The position numbers and the translations under genes were made by a program. 64,000 nucleotides of DNA. It comes from Sphaerisporangium fuscum (GTDB lineage Bacteria; Actinomycetota; Actinomycetes; Streptosporangiales; Streptosporangiaceae). The notes under the pieces are model-generated. The model did no database searches. It was not told the origin of the DNA and saw only the letters and a list, made by a program, of their open reading frames with translations. Position 1 is the first letter of the stretch, and each line of letters starts with the position of its first letter. Positions 23,578 to 31,891 of this stretch are shown piece after piece. The stretch spans positions 124,001 through 188,000 of the forward strand of contig NZ_JAHDTF010000001.1 in the NCBI RefSeq assembly GCF_018531465.1. Direction: 5' to 3'.

Positions 23578-24998
23578 GCAACGCCTGCCGCCACGAGCGC
23601 AGCCACATCGTCGACTCCTCCTTCTACGGCCACCGCTACAGCACGGCCGCCAGCCGCCGTATCTTCTGTGACCGCTGCCGCTTCCAGCGCTGGCTGGACG
23701 TCGAGGCGGCGCTGGCGCTGGAGCAGGCGGCCCTCGGCATCATCCCGGCCGACGCCGCCCAGCGCATCGCGGCGGCGGCCCGGGTGGAGAACCTCGACCT
23801 GAACGCGGTGCGCGCCGAGATCCGGCGCACCAGCCACTCGCTGGTCGGCCTGCTGCGGGTCTTCCAGGCCGCCTGCGAGGACGGGGCCGGCGAGTACGTC
23901 CACTACGGCGCCACGACGCAGGACATCCAGGACACCGCGCAGTCGCTGGAGATGCGCGACGTGGTCGACGCGCTCGAACGTGAGCTCTGCGCGATCGTCA
24001 CCCGCCTGGCCGACCTCGCCGAGCAACACGCCGAGACCGTGGCCCTTGGCCGTACGCACGCCCAGCCGGCGCTGCCGATCGGCTTCGGGCTGAAGATGGC
24101 CGGCTGGATCGACGAGATCCTGCGCAGCGGCGAGCGGCTGCGCGCCCTGCGGCCCCGCGTGCTGACCGCGCAGCTGTTCGGCGGGGTCGGCACGATGGCC
24201 GGATTCGGCGACCAGGCGATCGACCTGCTGCGCGGCTTCTCCGCGCGGCTCGGCCTAAGCGCCGCCCCGCTGGCCTGGCACGTGGCCCGTGACCGGATCG
24301 CGGAGTTCGTGACGACGCTCGCGGTGACCGCGGGCACGATGGGCCGCATCGCCGACGAGATCCGCACCCTGTCGCGGCCGGAGTTCGGCGAGGTCGAGGA
24401 GGAGTGGCGGCTCGGCCGCGTCGGCAGCAGCACGATGCCGCACAAGCGCAACCCCGAGGCCTGCGAGCAGATCGTGGTGATGGCGCGCCTGGCGGCCGGC
24501 ACGGTCAGCACGGCGCTCACCGCGATGAGCGGCGACCACGAGCGCGACTCCCGGTCGCTGCGGCTGGAGTGGGCGTGCGTGCCCGACGTGTCCCACTACA
24601 CGCTGTCGGCCGCCGACATCACCCGTCTGGTGGTGGACGGTCTGATCATCCACACGGACAGGATGCGGCAGAACACCGAGCACGTCGCCGGGCAGGTCGT
24701 GAGCGAGCGGCTCATGCTCGCGCTGGGCAAGCACGTCGGCAAGCAGACGGCCCACGAGCACGTCTACGAGCTCAGCCAGGAGTCGCGCAGCACCGGGACC
24801 CCGCTGGAGGAGCTGGTGCGCCAGAACGGTGTGGCCCAGCACCTGTCGGCGGAGGAGCTGGACGGCATCTTCGACCCGTCGTCGTACCTCGGCGCCTCGG
24901 CGGAGCTGACGATGTACACGGTCGCGCAGGCGCGGGCCTGGGCCGCGGAGGCCAGGCGCGCCCTGGGCAGGCCGAAGGAGAGCACCCTTGCGCACTGA
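23574..24998 (+). CDS. Adenylosuccinate-lyase/fumarase-superfamily lyase
   Basis: A 474-residue protein with the superfamily signature GSSTMPHKRNPEACEQ (about 284-299), the conserved TxHAQPA segment as GRTHAQPALPIGFG and the third region YVHYGATTQDIQD with the catalytic TTQD. It belongs near adenylosuccinate lyases and carboxymuconate cycloisomerases, which eliminate fumarate or an analogous group. No purine genes are nearby, so a role in the biosynthetic cluster is likely, for example releasing an amine from an N-succinyl or nitrosuccinate-like precursor. ATG overlaps the upstream stop. Confidence 0.88.
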   Translation: MSNACRHERSHIVDSSFYGHRYSTAASRRIFCDRCRFQRWLDVEAALALEQAALGIIPADAAQRIAAAARVENLDLNAVRAEIRRTSHSLVGLLRVFQAACEDGAGEYVHYGATTQDIQDTAQSLEMRDVVDALERELCAIVTRLADLAEQHAETVALGRTHAQPALPIGFGLKMAGWIDEILRSGERLRALRPRVLTAQLFGGVGTMAGFGDQAIDLLRGFSARLGLSAAPLAWHVARDRIAEFVTTLAVTAGTMGRIADEIRTLSRPEFGEVEEEWRLGRVGSSTMPHKRNPEACEQIVVMARLAAGTVSTALTAMSGDHERDSRSLRLEWACVPDVSHYTLSAADITRLVVDGLIIHTDRMRQNTEHVAGQVVSERLMLALGKHVGKQTAHEHVYELSQESRSTGTPLEELVRQNGVAQHLSAEELDGIFDPSSYLGASAELTMYTVAQARAWAAEARRALGRPKESTLAH

Positions 24999-25632
24999 GC
25001 CGCCCCCGCTGCCGCTGCCCCCGCCGGCCGGCGTCCGCGCGACGCCGGCCGACGTCCGGGAGATCGTGCTGCCCCGCCCGCACTACGCGAGCATCGTGGC
25101 GCACGCCGTCCGGAAGCTGACCGGCCACTACATCGACGGCGAGGTGTCCGAGCGCAAGGCGTTCGGGCTGCTGCTCGGCCGCCAGCGGGGCTACACGCTG
25201 CACGTGTCGGGGGTGCTGCCGCTGCTGGCCAACATGCGGCAGGACCCGAACGTCAGCGAGGACATGGACGAGCTGGTCGACCACCACGCCATCCCGTCCG
25301 AGACGCCGAACGACCAGCGCGGATGGGTGGCCCACCCGCGCGAGCTCATGGACGCCGAGGACTTCTGCGACGAGCACGACGTCCTCGTCGTCGGGAACTA
25401 CCACACCCACCGCGTCCCCTGGCCGGACGACCCCCTGCGCGACTCCTGCACCCGGCTGGACCGGATGCTGGCCGCGGAGTCGGGCCAGTGGGTCTTCATC
25501 GTGTCCGCCGTCGACCTGCACCGCCCCTCGATACGGGCGTTCTACGAAGGCCGCAACGAATGCGAGGCGACCGTGCTGCTGCGGCCGGTCCGCGCGCACG
25601 CTCCCGCCGTCCTCCAGAAAGGCTCCCGATGA
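24988..25632 (+). CDS. JAB/JAMM-type (Mov34) metalloprotein
   Basis: A 214-residue protein from TTG 24988 (GGAG seven bases upstream), overlapping the lyase by 11 bases. The segment GNYHTHRVPWPDDPLRDSCT (about 136-155) carries the HxH plus downstream Asp/Ser of a JAMM zinc site; ERKAFGLLLG supplies a possible upstream Glu. Bacterial JAMM proteins cleave peptide or isopeptide bonds, often to mature sulfur-carrier proteins. No ubiquitin-like carrier is seen here, so its substrate may instead be a cluster protein or small molecule. Confidence 0.8.
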   Translation: MRTEPPPLPLPPPAGVRATPADVREIVLPRPHYASIVAHAVRKLTGHYIDGEVSERKAFGLLLGRQRGYTLHVSGVLPLLANMRQDPNVSEDMDELVDHHAIPSETPNDQRGWVAHPRELMDAEDFCDEHDVLVVGNYHTHRVPWPDDPLRDSCTRLDRMLAAESGQWVFIVSAVDLHRPSIRAFYEGRNECEATVLLRPVRAHAPAVLQKGSR

Positions 25633-26306
25633 CTCACACCGACGAATACTCGCAGGTCACCCGGTTCCACGGTCACGAGTGCCCGGGTTCGGCGGTCGGC
25701 CTGCGCATGGCCGAGATCGCGGTGGCGCGGCTGGGCCGGCACTCCCAGGACAACGAGATCCTCGCGATCGGTGAGACCGACGCGTGCGCGATCGACGCCG
25801 TCCAGGTGGTCACCGGATGCACGCTCGGCAACCGTCACCTCGTCCAGGAGGACAACGGCAAGATCGCCTTCACGTTCTGGCGGGTCGCGGACGGCACCGG
25901 CATCAGGGTCTCCGCCAAGCCGGGCAGCGAGGCGTTCCGGGGCGAGGAGGCCTGGGCGCTCGCCCGCAAGGTGGAGGCGGGCACGGCCACCGACGAGGAG
26001 CGCGGCCGTTTCAAGCAGGGGCAGGCCGAGCGGGTCCGGCGGATCCTCGCCGTCCCCGTCGAGGACCTGCTGGTGACCGAGACGGTGAGCGGTGAGGCCC
26101 CGGAGGCCAAGAAGCTCCAGCCGCACGCCCCGTGCGACGGCTGCGACGAGCAGACCAGCACCGCCGTGCTGCACAACCACCGCGGCCGCATGCTCTGCCC
26201 GCCCTGCCACCTCGAGGCCCACGGCGGCGTGCTGCCGCCGGACCACGACCACCACGACCACCCGCACATCCACACCCACGGCCATGGCCACGTCCACCAC
26301 CACTGA
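25629..26306 (+). CDS. FmdE-family metal-binding protein with polyhistidine tail
   Basis: A 225-residue protein with the FmdE core FHGHECPGSAVGLRMAEIA (about 13-31), DACAIDAVQVVTGCTLGN with conserved Cys, a zinc-ribbon-like CDGC...CPPC module (about 172-198) and a C-terminal tail in which His alternates with Asp, Gly and Thr. FmdE relatives are associated with molybdenum or iron-sulfur enzymes but their chemistry is open; the tail suggests nickel, zinc or cobalt binding or storage. ATG overlaps the JAMM gene by four bases. No formylmethanofuran pathway is present, so its role is probably specific to this cluster. Confidence 0.88.
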   Translation: MTHTDEYSQVTRFHGHECPGSAVGLRMAEIAVARLGRHSQDNEILAIGETDACAIDAVQVVTGCTLGNRHLVQEDNGKIAFTFWRVADGTGIRVSAKPGSEAFRGEEAWALARKVEAGTATDEERGRFKQGQAERVRRILAVPVEDLLVTETVSGEAPEAKKLQPHAPCDGCDEQTSTAVLHNHRGRMLCPPCHLEAHGGVLPPDHDHHDHPHIHTHGHGHVHHH

Positions 26307-26338
26307 GCAGTCGGCCTCACAAGGAGAAAGGCAGCTCC

Positions 26339-27439
26339 ATGTCCGATGACTTCTCCGGCGTGTTCGAGGCGCCCGTCGACGCGACGCCCGAGCTCGACGA
26401 GCTCGTCACGGCGACGATGACGTGGCACTTCTCGCCCTCCACCGGCAGCCCGTACTGGGTCGGCCGCGCCGCCGGCTTCGGCTTCGACCCGCTCACCGAC
26501 GTCAGGACCTACCAGGACCTGCGGCTGTTCGACGACGTGGCGGTCGACTGGAGCACGATCCCGGCGCACACGCTGATCCCCCGGGGCTGCCTCGGCCGGC
26601 CCGGACGCTTCGGGATCTACGAGTCCGGCGGCACGACCGGCGCGCCCAAGCGCATCGTGGACGCCACCTCGCGGCGCCGCAACATCGAGTACCAGAGCAT
26701 GTTCCTCGACGAGCAGGGCTTCCCCACCGGGGACCACCGGGCGGGATGGCTGCACATCGGCCCGACCGGCCCGCACATCATGGCCAAGAACATCGGCAAC
26801 CTGACCGAGCTGCGCGGATTCTTCTGCTATTTCGTCGACCTCGACCCGCGCTGGGTGAAGCGCTGCATCGCCTCGGGGCGTCCGGAGGAGTCGCAGCGGT
26901 ACATCGACCACATCCTCGACCAGGTCAAGGACGTGCTGCTGTCGCAGGACATCCGCGCGATCTCCACCACGCCCCGCGTGCTGGAGTCGATCGTGGCCCG
27001 CCCGGACGTCTACGGACCGCTGCGGGAGAAGGTGCGCGGCATCATCTGGGGCGGCACCAGCATGGACCCCGAGACGCTGCGCCTGCTGGAGACCGAGGCC
27101 TTCCCCGAGGCGACGCTCGCCGGGGCCTACGGCAACACCATGATGGGCATGGCCCCGCAGCGCACCCGCCGCGAGGGTGACCTCTCGCCGTGCGTGTTCC
27201 GCCCGTTCTACCCCTACACGGTGGTCGACGTCGTGGACCCGGACGACCTGACGACCCCGGTGCCGGTCGACACGCGCGGCGTCGTGAAGATCACCTCGCT
27301 GACGCGGGAGTTCTTCATGCCGCCGACCGTCGAGCGGGACGCGGTCACCCGCCGGGCGTCCGCCGACGGCGCCCCCGAGGTCTCCGACGTGCGTACCCGG
27401 GAGACCACCAAGGACCAGATCATCGAAGGGGTCTACTGA
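26339..27439 (+). CDS. Adenylate-forming ligase, PaaK/LuxE-like
   Basis: A 366-residue protein with the ATP-binding loop YESGGTTGAPKRIVD (near 95-109), the A4-A5-type strand IIWGGTSMDPETLRLLE and AGAYGNTMMGMAPQ. It is shorter than full acyl-CoA synthetases and resembles the PaaK/LuxE group that activates acids as acyl-adenylates for transfer to CoA, a carrier protein or a Cys. RBS AAGGAG lies 12 bases upstream. It overlaps the ALDH gene by one base (TGATG), making an acid-activation plus reduction pair, as in LuxE and LuxC. Substrate unknown. Confidence 0.82.
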   Translation: MSDDFSGVFEAPVDATPELDELVTATMTWHFSPSTGSPYWVGRAAGFGFDPLTDVRTYQDLRLFDDVAVDWSTIPAHTLIPRGCLGRPGRFGIYESGGTTGAPKRIVDATSRRRNIEYQSMFLDEQGFPTGDHRAGWLHIGPTGPHIMAKNIGNLTELRGFFCYFVDLDPRWVKRCIASGRPEESQRYIDHILDQVKDVLLSQDIRAISTTPRVLESIVARPDVYGPLREKVRGIIWGGTSMDPETLRLLETEAFPEATLAGAYGNTMMGMAPQRTRREGDLSPCVFRPFYPYTVVDVVDPDDLTTPVPVDTRGVVKITSLTREFFMPPTVERDAVTRRASADGAPEVSDVRTRETTKDQIIEGVY

Positions 27440-28827
27440 TGACGACCGCGGTCCGGTACAGGGTGCCGCTCATCAGGGCGGGGGCGGTGGCGCCGTCCGC
27501 GGAGACCACCGTGCTGCGCGGAGTGGACGGCACGCCGCTCGCCGAGGTGGACGTCGCCCCGCCGCTCGCCGCCACGCTCACCGTCGCCGCGCTACGGCGC
27601 GACCACCCGCTCGGCGATCCCCCTCCGGCCGAGGTCTTCGAACGGGCCGGGAGGCTGTTCGCGACGGCGACGCTGAACGGCCTGACCCCCGAGGCGTACT
27701 GCGAGCTGCAGGCGCGCAGCGCGGGCGTGCCGATCACCGTGGCCCGCCACTCACTGGAGGACATGGCCACCACCTGCGGAAACGTGGGCGCCCGCGTGGC
27801 GGCCGAACGTCCCGCCGGGGCCGCGGCGAGCGTCGCGCCCGGCGAGATCAGGGCCGTGTGGGCGCGGCGCGGGGACATCCTGTCGGTCATCGCGCCGAGC
27901 AACAACCCCGGCACGCACACCCAATGGATCCACGCCCTCGGGTACGGCTACCAGCTCGTCGTGCGGCCGGGATCGCAGGACCCGTTCACGCCGGCGCGCC
28001 TGATCGCCGCCGTCCTCGAGGCCGGGATCGAGCCGTCGCGGGTCTCGCTGCTGCCCGGCGGGCACGCGACCGCGGACGCGCTGGTCAAGGCCGCCGACTT
28101 CAGCCTGGTCTTCGGCGGCGACGAGGCGATCAAGCGGTACGCCGGGGAGAGCGGGGTCGTCAATCGCGGCCCGGGACGCTCCAAGGTGCTGCACACCGGT
28201 GAGATCACCGACCGGGCGCTCGACGTGATCTGCGACTCGGTGGCGTACGACGCGGGGCTGCGGTGTACCAACACCAGCGCCGTCTTCACCGACGCCGACC
28301 CGCGCGAGCTCGGCGAGGCCGTCGCGGCGCGGCTCGGCGCCATGGTGGCCGCTCCGCCGCAGTCGCCGGAGGCGCAGCTGCCGGTCATGCCGCTCGAACG
28401 GGCGCAGGCCATGCGGCGGCACCTGGCGTCCCGGCTGGCGGGGGCGGTCGACGTGGCGGCCCTGCGGTATCCCGACGGCGGGGTTGCCGACCTCGGGGAC
28501 GGGTCGGCGGCGCTGCGGCCCGCGGTCCTGGTCTGCGACCGGCCCGACCACCCCGGCGGCGCGATCGAGCTGCCGTTCACCTGCGTGTGGATCCTGCCGT
28601 GGAGCCGGAGCAACCCGATGGGACCGCTGCGGAACACCCTCGCCCTGACGATCCTGAGCGACGACGCCTCCCTGGCGGCGGCCGCGCGGCGCGAGCCGTC
28701 GATCCGCAAGGTCCTCTTCGGGCCGCTCCCGACGCACAGGGCGGGTGTGACCAGCCCCCACGACGGCTACCTCAGCCAGGACCTCATGGAGGTCCGCTCC
28801 TACGGGGTGGCCGAGGACGCCGTGTGA
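27439..28827 (+). CDS. LuxC/ALDH-superfamily acyl reductase
   Basis: A 462-residue aldehyde-dehydrogenase-fold protein. The nucleotide-binding part includes VIAPSNNPGTHTQWIHALGY and SLVFGGDEAIKRYAG, and the nucleophile is Cys276 in AGLRCTNTSAVF. It resembles acyl-CoA reductases of the LuxC type, which reduce an activated acyl group to aldehyde with NADPH. Coupling to the ligase at 26339 supports a two-step acid to aldehyde conversion. It is convergent with the TrmO-like gene. Confidence 0.84.
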   Translation: MTTAVRYRVPLIRAGAVAPSAETTVLRGVDGTPLAEVDVAPPLAATLTVAALRRDHPLGDPPPAEVFERAGRLFATATLNGLTPEAYCELQARSAGVPITVARHSLEDMATTCGNVGARVAAERPAGAAASVAPGEIRAVWARRGDILSVIAPSNNPGTHTQWIHALGYGYQLVVRPGSQDPFTPARLIAAVLEAGIEPSRVSLLPGGHATADALVKAADFSLVFGGDEAIKRYAGESGVVNRGPGRSKVLHTGEITDRALDVICDSVAYDAGLRCTNTSAVFTDADPRELGEAVAARLGAMVAAPPQSPEAQLPVMPLERAQAMRRHLASRLAGAVDVAALRYPDGGVADLGDGSAALRPAVLVCDRPDHPGGAIELPFTCVWILPWSRSNPMGPLRNTLALTILSDDASLAAAARREPSIRKVLFGPLPTHRAGVTSPHDGYLSQDLMEVRSYGVAEDAV

Positions 28828-28830
28828 ACG

Positions 28831-29289
28831 TCAGCCGCCGGGGTGGGGTGGGACGTCGGTGCTCCTGACCCAGGGTTTGATGTCGAGGACCGGGGTGCCG
28901 TCGACCAGGTCGACGCCGTGGAAGTGAATGACGTTGCCGTCGATCCCGACCACGCGGACCAGGCTCATCCCGAGGCGGCTCGGGCGGTTCGGGGAGCGGG
29001 TGGAGAACACACCGCGCTTCTCACCGGTGGCCGTCAGGCCGCGGGGGACGCAGCGCAGCTCCGCGGCCTGGTCGTCGTCCTGGGCGTGCAGCCAGACCAG
29101 CAGCCAGATGTGCGGGCAGTTCTCGAGTCCGGCCAGGCCGTCGCGGTACTCGTCGTACACCACGACGCGGCCCTGTTCCCGGTAGTTCTCGGTGGCCTGT
29201 GGCGGCGCGTCCTCGGGCCGGCCGTAGCCGGTCTCCACGTGGCCGATGGGGCTGATGCGCACCGGTTGGCGGACGGTCTGCTCGGGCAC
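28831..29289 (-). CDS. TrmO/TsaA-family SAM-dependent methyltransferase
   Basis: A 152-residue protein from GTG 29289. ISPIGHVETGYGRPEDAP begins the TsaA/VirR fold, and HIWLLVWLHAQ, GVFSTRSPNRPSRLGMSLVR and VDLVDGTPVLDIKPWV are diagnostic of TrmO, which methylates N6-threonylcarbamoyladenosine in tRNA. It is the only minus-strand gene between 22 and 34 kb. It might be an ordinary tRNA enzyme caught in the cluster or a recruited methyltransferase; the sequence does not decide. Confidence 0.88.
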   Translation of the reverse strand: MPEQTVRQPVRISPIGHVETGYGRPEDAPPQATENYREQGRVVVYDEYRDGLAGLENCPHIWLLVWLHAQDDDQAAELRCVPRGLTATGEKRGVFSTRSPNRPSRLGMSLVRVVGIDGNVIHFHGVDLVDGTPVLDIKPWVRSTDVPPHPGG

Positions 29290-29509
29290 GTTCTTCCACC
29301 TCGATTCTCTGCTCGGCCTTCATTTGATCAGTTTCGAGACCGAATGTCGCAACTCACTTCCTTTTATGGCTTTATGGATGGTTTTGGCCGGTTATTTCGG
29401 GCGTCGGCCTCGATTCTGACGCCCGCGCATACTACAGGCAAAGCCTCCTGACGGATCTTGCACGATGACGATTCCGCCCGGCGAAGGGCACCCGACCGAG
29501 GAGGCCGCC

Positions 29510-30538
29510 ATGAGACTTTCCCCGCCGTTATCCATCGCGGCCACGGCGGTGTGGCTCCCGCCCCGCAGGCACTCCATCGAGGAGGCCATGGCCGAGGGCC
29601 GGGTCGACGAGCAGATCGCCGGGCGTCTCGGCTACCGGGGGCTGTACGAGAGCGACGACCACGCCGCGCCGGAGATGGCCGTGCTCGCCGCGCGCAAGGC
29701 GCTGGCGGAGGCGGGCTGGGCCGGTGAGGACCTCGGGCTGGTGGCGTACTCCTGGCTCTACCACCAGGGCCACGACTTCTGGTCCGCCCCGCACTACGTC
29801 GCCCACCAGCTCGGCGCCCGCGACGCGCTGCCCGTCGGCGTCCAGCAGACCTCCAACGGCTGCGTGGCCGCCCTGGAGGTCGCGGCGACCCGCATGGTGC
29901 TCGACCCCTCGCTCGGCCGCTGCCTGGTCGCCACGTCCGACCGCTTCAGTCTCCCCGGCTTCGACAAGTGGTGCAGCGACTTCGACGTCGCCTACGGCGA
30001 CGGCGCGACGGCCCTGCTGCTCGGCCGCACCGGCGGGCCGTACAGCCTGCTGTCGGTCGTCTCGGTGAGCGCGCCGGAGTTCGAGCTGCTGCACCGGGGG
30101 GACGACACCTTCAGCGACGCGCCGCTCGCGCACTCCATCCCGGTGGACGTCCGGCGGACCAAGCAGGCGTTCCGGTCGACCGGCGGCATCCCCCGCTTCG
30201 GCGAGGCCCTGCACGCGGCGCTGCGGCGGGCCGTACGGCAGGCGCTGGAGGAGGCCGGGCTGTCCGCGGACGACCCGCGGGTGCGCGTCCTGGCGCTGCC
30301 GCGCATCGGGTCCGAGCCGTTGAACAGGTTCTTCCTGCCCCCGCTGGAAGCCCTCGGCCTGCGCCACACCGAGATCGTCGACCTCGGCCGCGACACCGGG
30401 CACCTCGGCGCCGGCGACTCCATCGCCAACCTGACCGACCTGCACGCGGCGAACACGCTCGCCCCCGGAGAGGTCGCGCTCCTGCTGAACACCGGCAACG
30501 GGTTCACCTGGTCGTGCATCGCCGTGCGGCGCGAATAG
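29510..30538 (+). CDS. KASIII-like ketoacyl-ACP synthase/acyltransferase (copy 1)
   Basis: A 342-residue thiolase-fold protein, ATG preceded by GAGGAGGCCGCC. The nucleophile is Cys118 in QQTSNGCVAALE. The usual KASIII His region reads LPRIGSEPLN, without His, and the Asn region reads DTGHLGAGDSIANL, so the His there may serve instead, as in KASIII-like acyltransferases (CerJ/ChlB3 group). It may transfer or condense an acyl or aminoacyl group from the nearby ACP. Tandem paralogue of 30773. Confidence 0.85.
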   Translation: MRLSPPLSIAATAVWLPPRRHSIEEAMAEGRVDEQIAGRLGYRGLYESDDHAAPEMAVLAARKALAEAGWAGEDLGLVAYSWLYHQGHDFWSAPHYVAHQLGARDALPVGVQQTSNGCVAALEVAATRMVLDPSLGRCLVATSDRFSLPGFDKWCSDFDVAYGDGATALLLGRTGGPYSLLSVVSVSAPEFELLHRGDDTFSDAPLAHSIPVDVRRTKQAFRSTGGIPRFGEALHAALRRAVRQALEEAGLSADDPRVRVLALPRIGSEPLNRFFLPPLEALGLRHTEIVDLGRDTGHLGAGDSIANLTDLHAANTLAPGEVALLLNTGNGFTWSCIAVRRE

Positions 30539-30772
30539 CCGCTTCGGGGTACCCCTATAGGCCGGCGTGCCGCTTGATTCCCCCGCTCCGGCGGGAAATG
30601 CTGGCCTCAAAGGGTTTCCGACGGAACCCGGGGCGGTCCGTTTCTGGTGAGCGTTACCCGGCCCCGACGCCTGAACAAACCGCTTACCGCCCGACTCCGC
30701 GGCCGGTGATTTCCCGCCGAAATCGGCTCGGCCGCGGGCGGCGACCGGGCACCGGATTTGAGGAGACCGCCG

Positions 30773-31813
30773 ATGAGACTTTCCCCGCCGTTACCCGAGC
30801 CTCCGGCCATCGCCGCGGCGGTCGTGTGGCTGCCGTCCAGGCGGCAGACCGCCGCGGACGCCCTGGCCGACGGGCGGCTGGACGAGCAGATGGCCGCGCG
30901 CCTCGGCTACCGCGAGGTCGCCGAGAGCACCGACCGTGCGGCGCCCGAGATGGCCGTGCTCGCCGCCCAGAAGGCCCTGGCCGAGGCCGGCTGGGCGGCC
31001 GACGACCTCGGGATCGTCGTGCACTCCTGGCTCTACCACCAGGGCCACGACTTCTGGTCCCCCCCGCACTACGTCGCCCACCAGGTGGGCGCCCATGACG
31101 CGCTGCCCGTCGGCGTCCAGCAGACCTCCAACGGCTGCGTGGCCGCCCTGGAGGTCGCCGTGTCGCGGCTGGCGGCCGACCCGGCCGTCGACCGCTGCCT
31201 GGTCACCACCGCCGACCGCTTCTGCGGCCCCGGATTCGACAGGTGGCGCACCGACTTCGACGTCGTCTACGGCGACGCCGCCACCGCCCTGCTGCTCACC
31301 CGCACCGGCGGGCCGTACCGGCTGCTGTCGATCGCCTCGGTCAGCGCGCCCGCCTTCGAGGTGGTGTACCGGGGCGACGACGCCTTCAGCGACGCGCCGC
31401 TCGCCCACTCCAGCCCCATCGACGTGCGCCGGGGGAAGCTCGCGTTCCGGGGGTCGGGCGAGATGCTGCGCTTCGTCGCCACCGTGCGCGACTCCGTACG
31501 CCGGGCCGTCCAGCAGGCGCTCGCCGACGCCGGCCTCACCCCGGACGACCCCCGGGTGCGCTACCTGACGCTGCCGCGCATCGGGTCCGGCGCGCAGGCC
31601 GAGCTGTTCGCGGTGCCGATCAAGGAGGTCGGGCTGCGGCACGCCGAGGTGATCGACCTCGGCCGCGACACCGGGCACCTCGGCGCCGGCGACTCGATCG
31701 CCAACCTCGCCGACCTGCACGCCGCCGACCGGCTGGCCCCGGGCGAGGTCGCGCTCCTGCTGAACGTCGGGAACGGCTTCACCTGGTCCTGCATCGCCGT
31801 GCGCCGCGAATAG
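30773..31813 (+). CDS. KASIII-like ketoacyl-ACP synthase/acyltransferase (copy 2)
   Basis: A 346-residue paralogue of the preceding gene; nucleophile Cys122 in QQTSNGCVAALE, the same DTGHLGAGDSIANL motif and the same ending (TWSCIAVRRE). The DNA around both starts is almost identical, showing a tandem duplication including the ribosome site. Divergence elsewhere (GGIPRFGEA versus GEMLRFVAT) points to distinct substrates or a heterodimer. The 234-base gap upstream holds no gene. Confidence 0.85.
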   Translation: MRLSPPLPEPPAIAAAVVWLPSRRQTAADALADGRLDEQMAARLGYREVAESTDRAAPEMAVLAAQKALAEAGWAADDLGIVVHSWLYHQGHDFWSPPHYVAHQVGAHDALPVGVQQTSNGCVAALEVAVSRLAADPAVDRCLVTTADRFCGPGFDRWRTDFDVVYGDAATALLLTRTGGPYRLLSIASVSAPAFEVVYRGDDAFSDAPLAHSSPIDVRRGKLAFRGSGEMLRFVATVRDSVRRAVQQALADAGLTPDDPRVRYLTLPRIGSGAQAELFAVPIKEVGLRHAEVIDLGRDTGHLGAGDSIANLADLHAADRLAPGEVALLLNVGNGFTWSCIAVRRE

Positions 31814-31891
31814 CGGCGACCCGAACCCTGCCCCCTCCGAAGAAACGAGCCGAAACGGGGCTAGACGTCCCCCTGACAGAGGAGATTTCGC

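Noticed and set aside
23574..24998. Cremeomycin-type nitrous acid pathway based on the lyase
   Set aside because: A nitrosuccinate lyase needs a flavin monooxygenase partner of the CreE type; the only flavoprotein in the cluster is DAAO-like.
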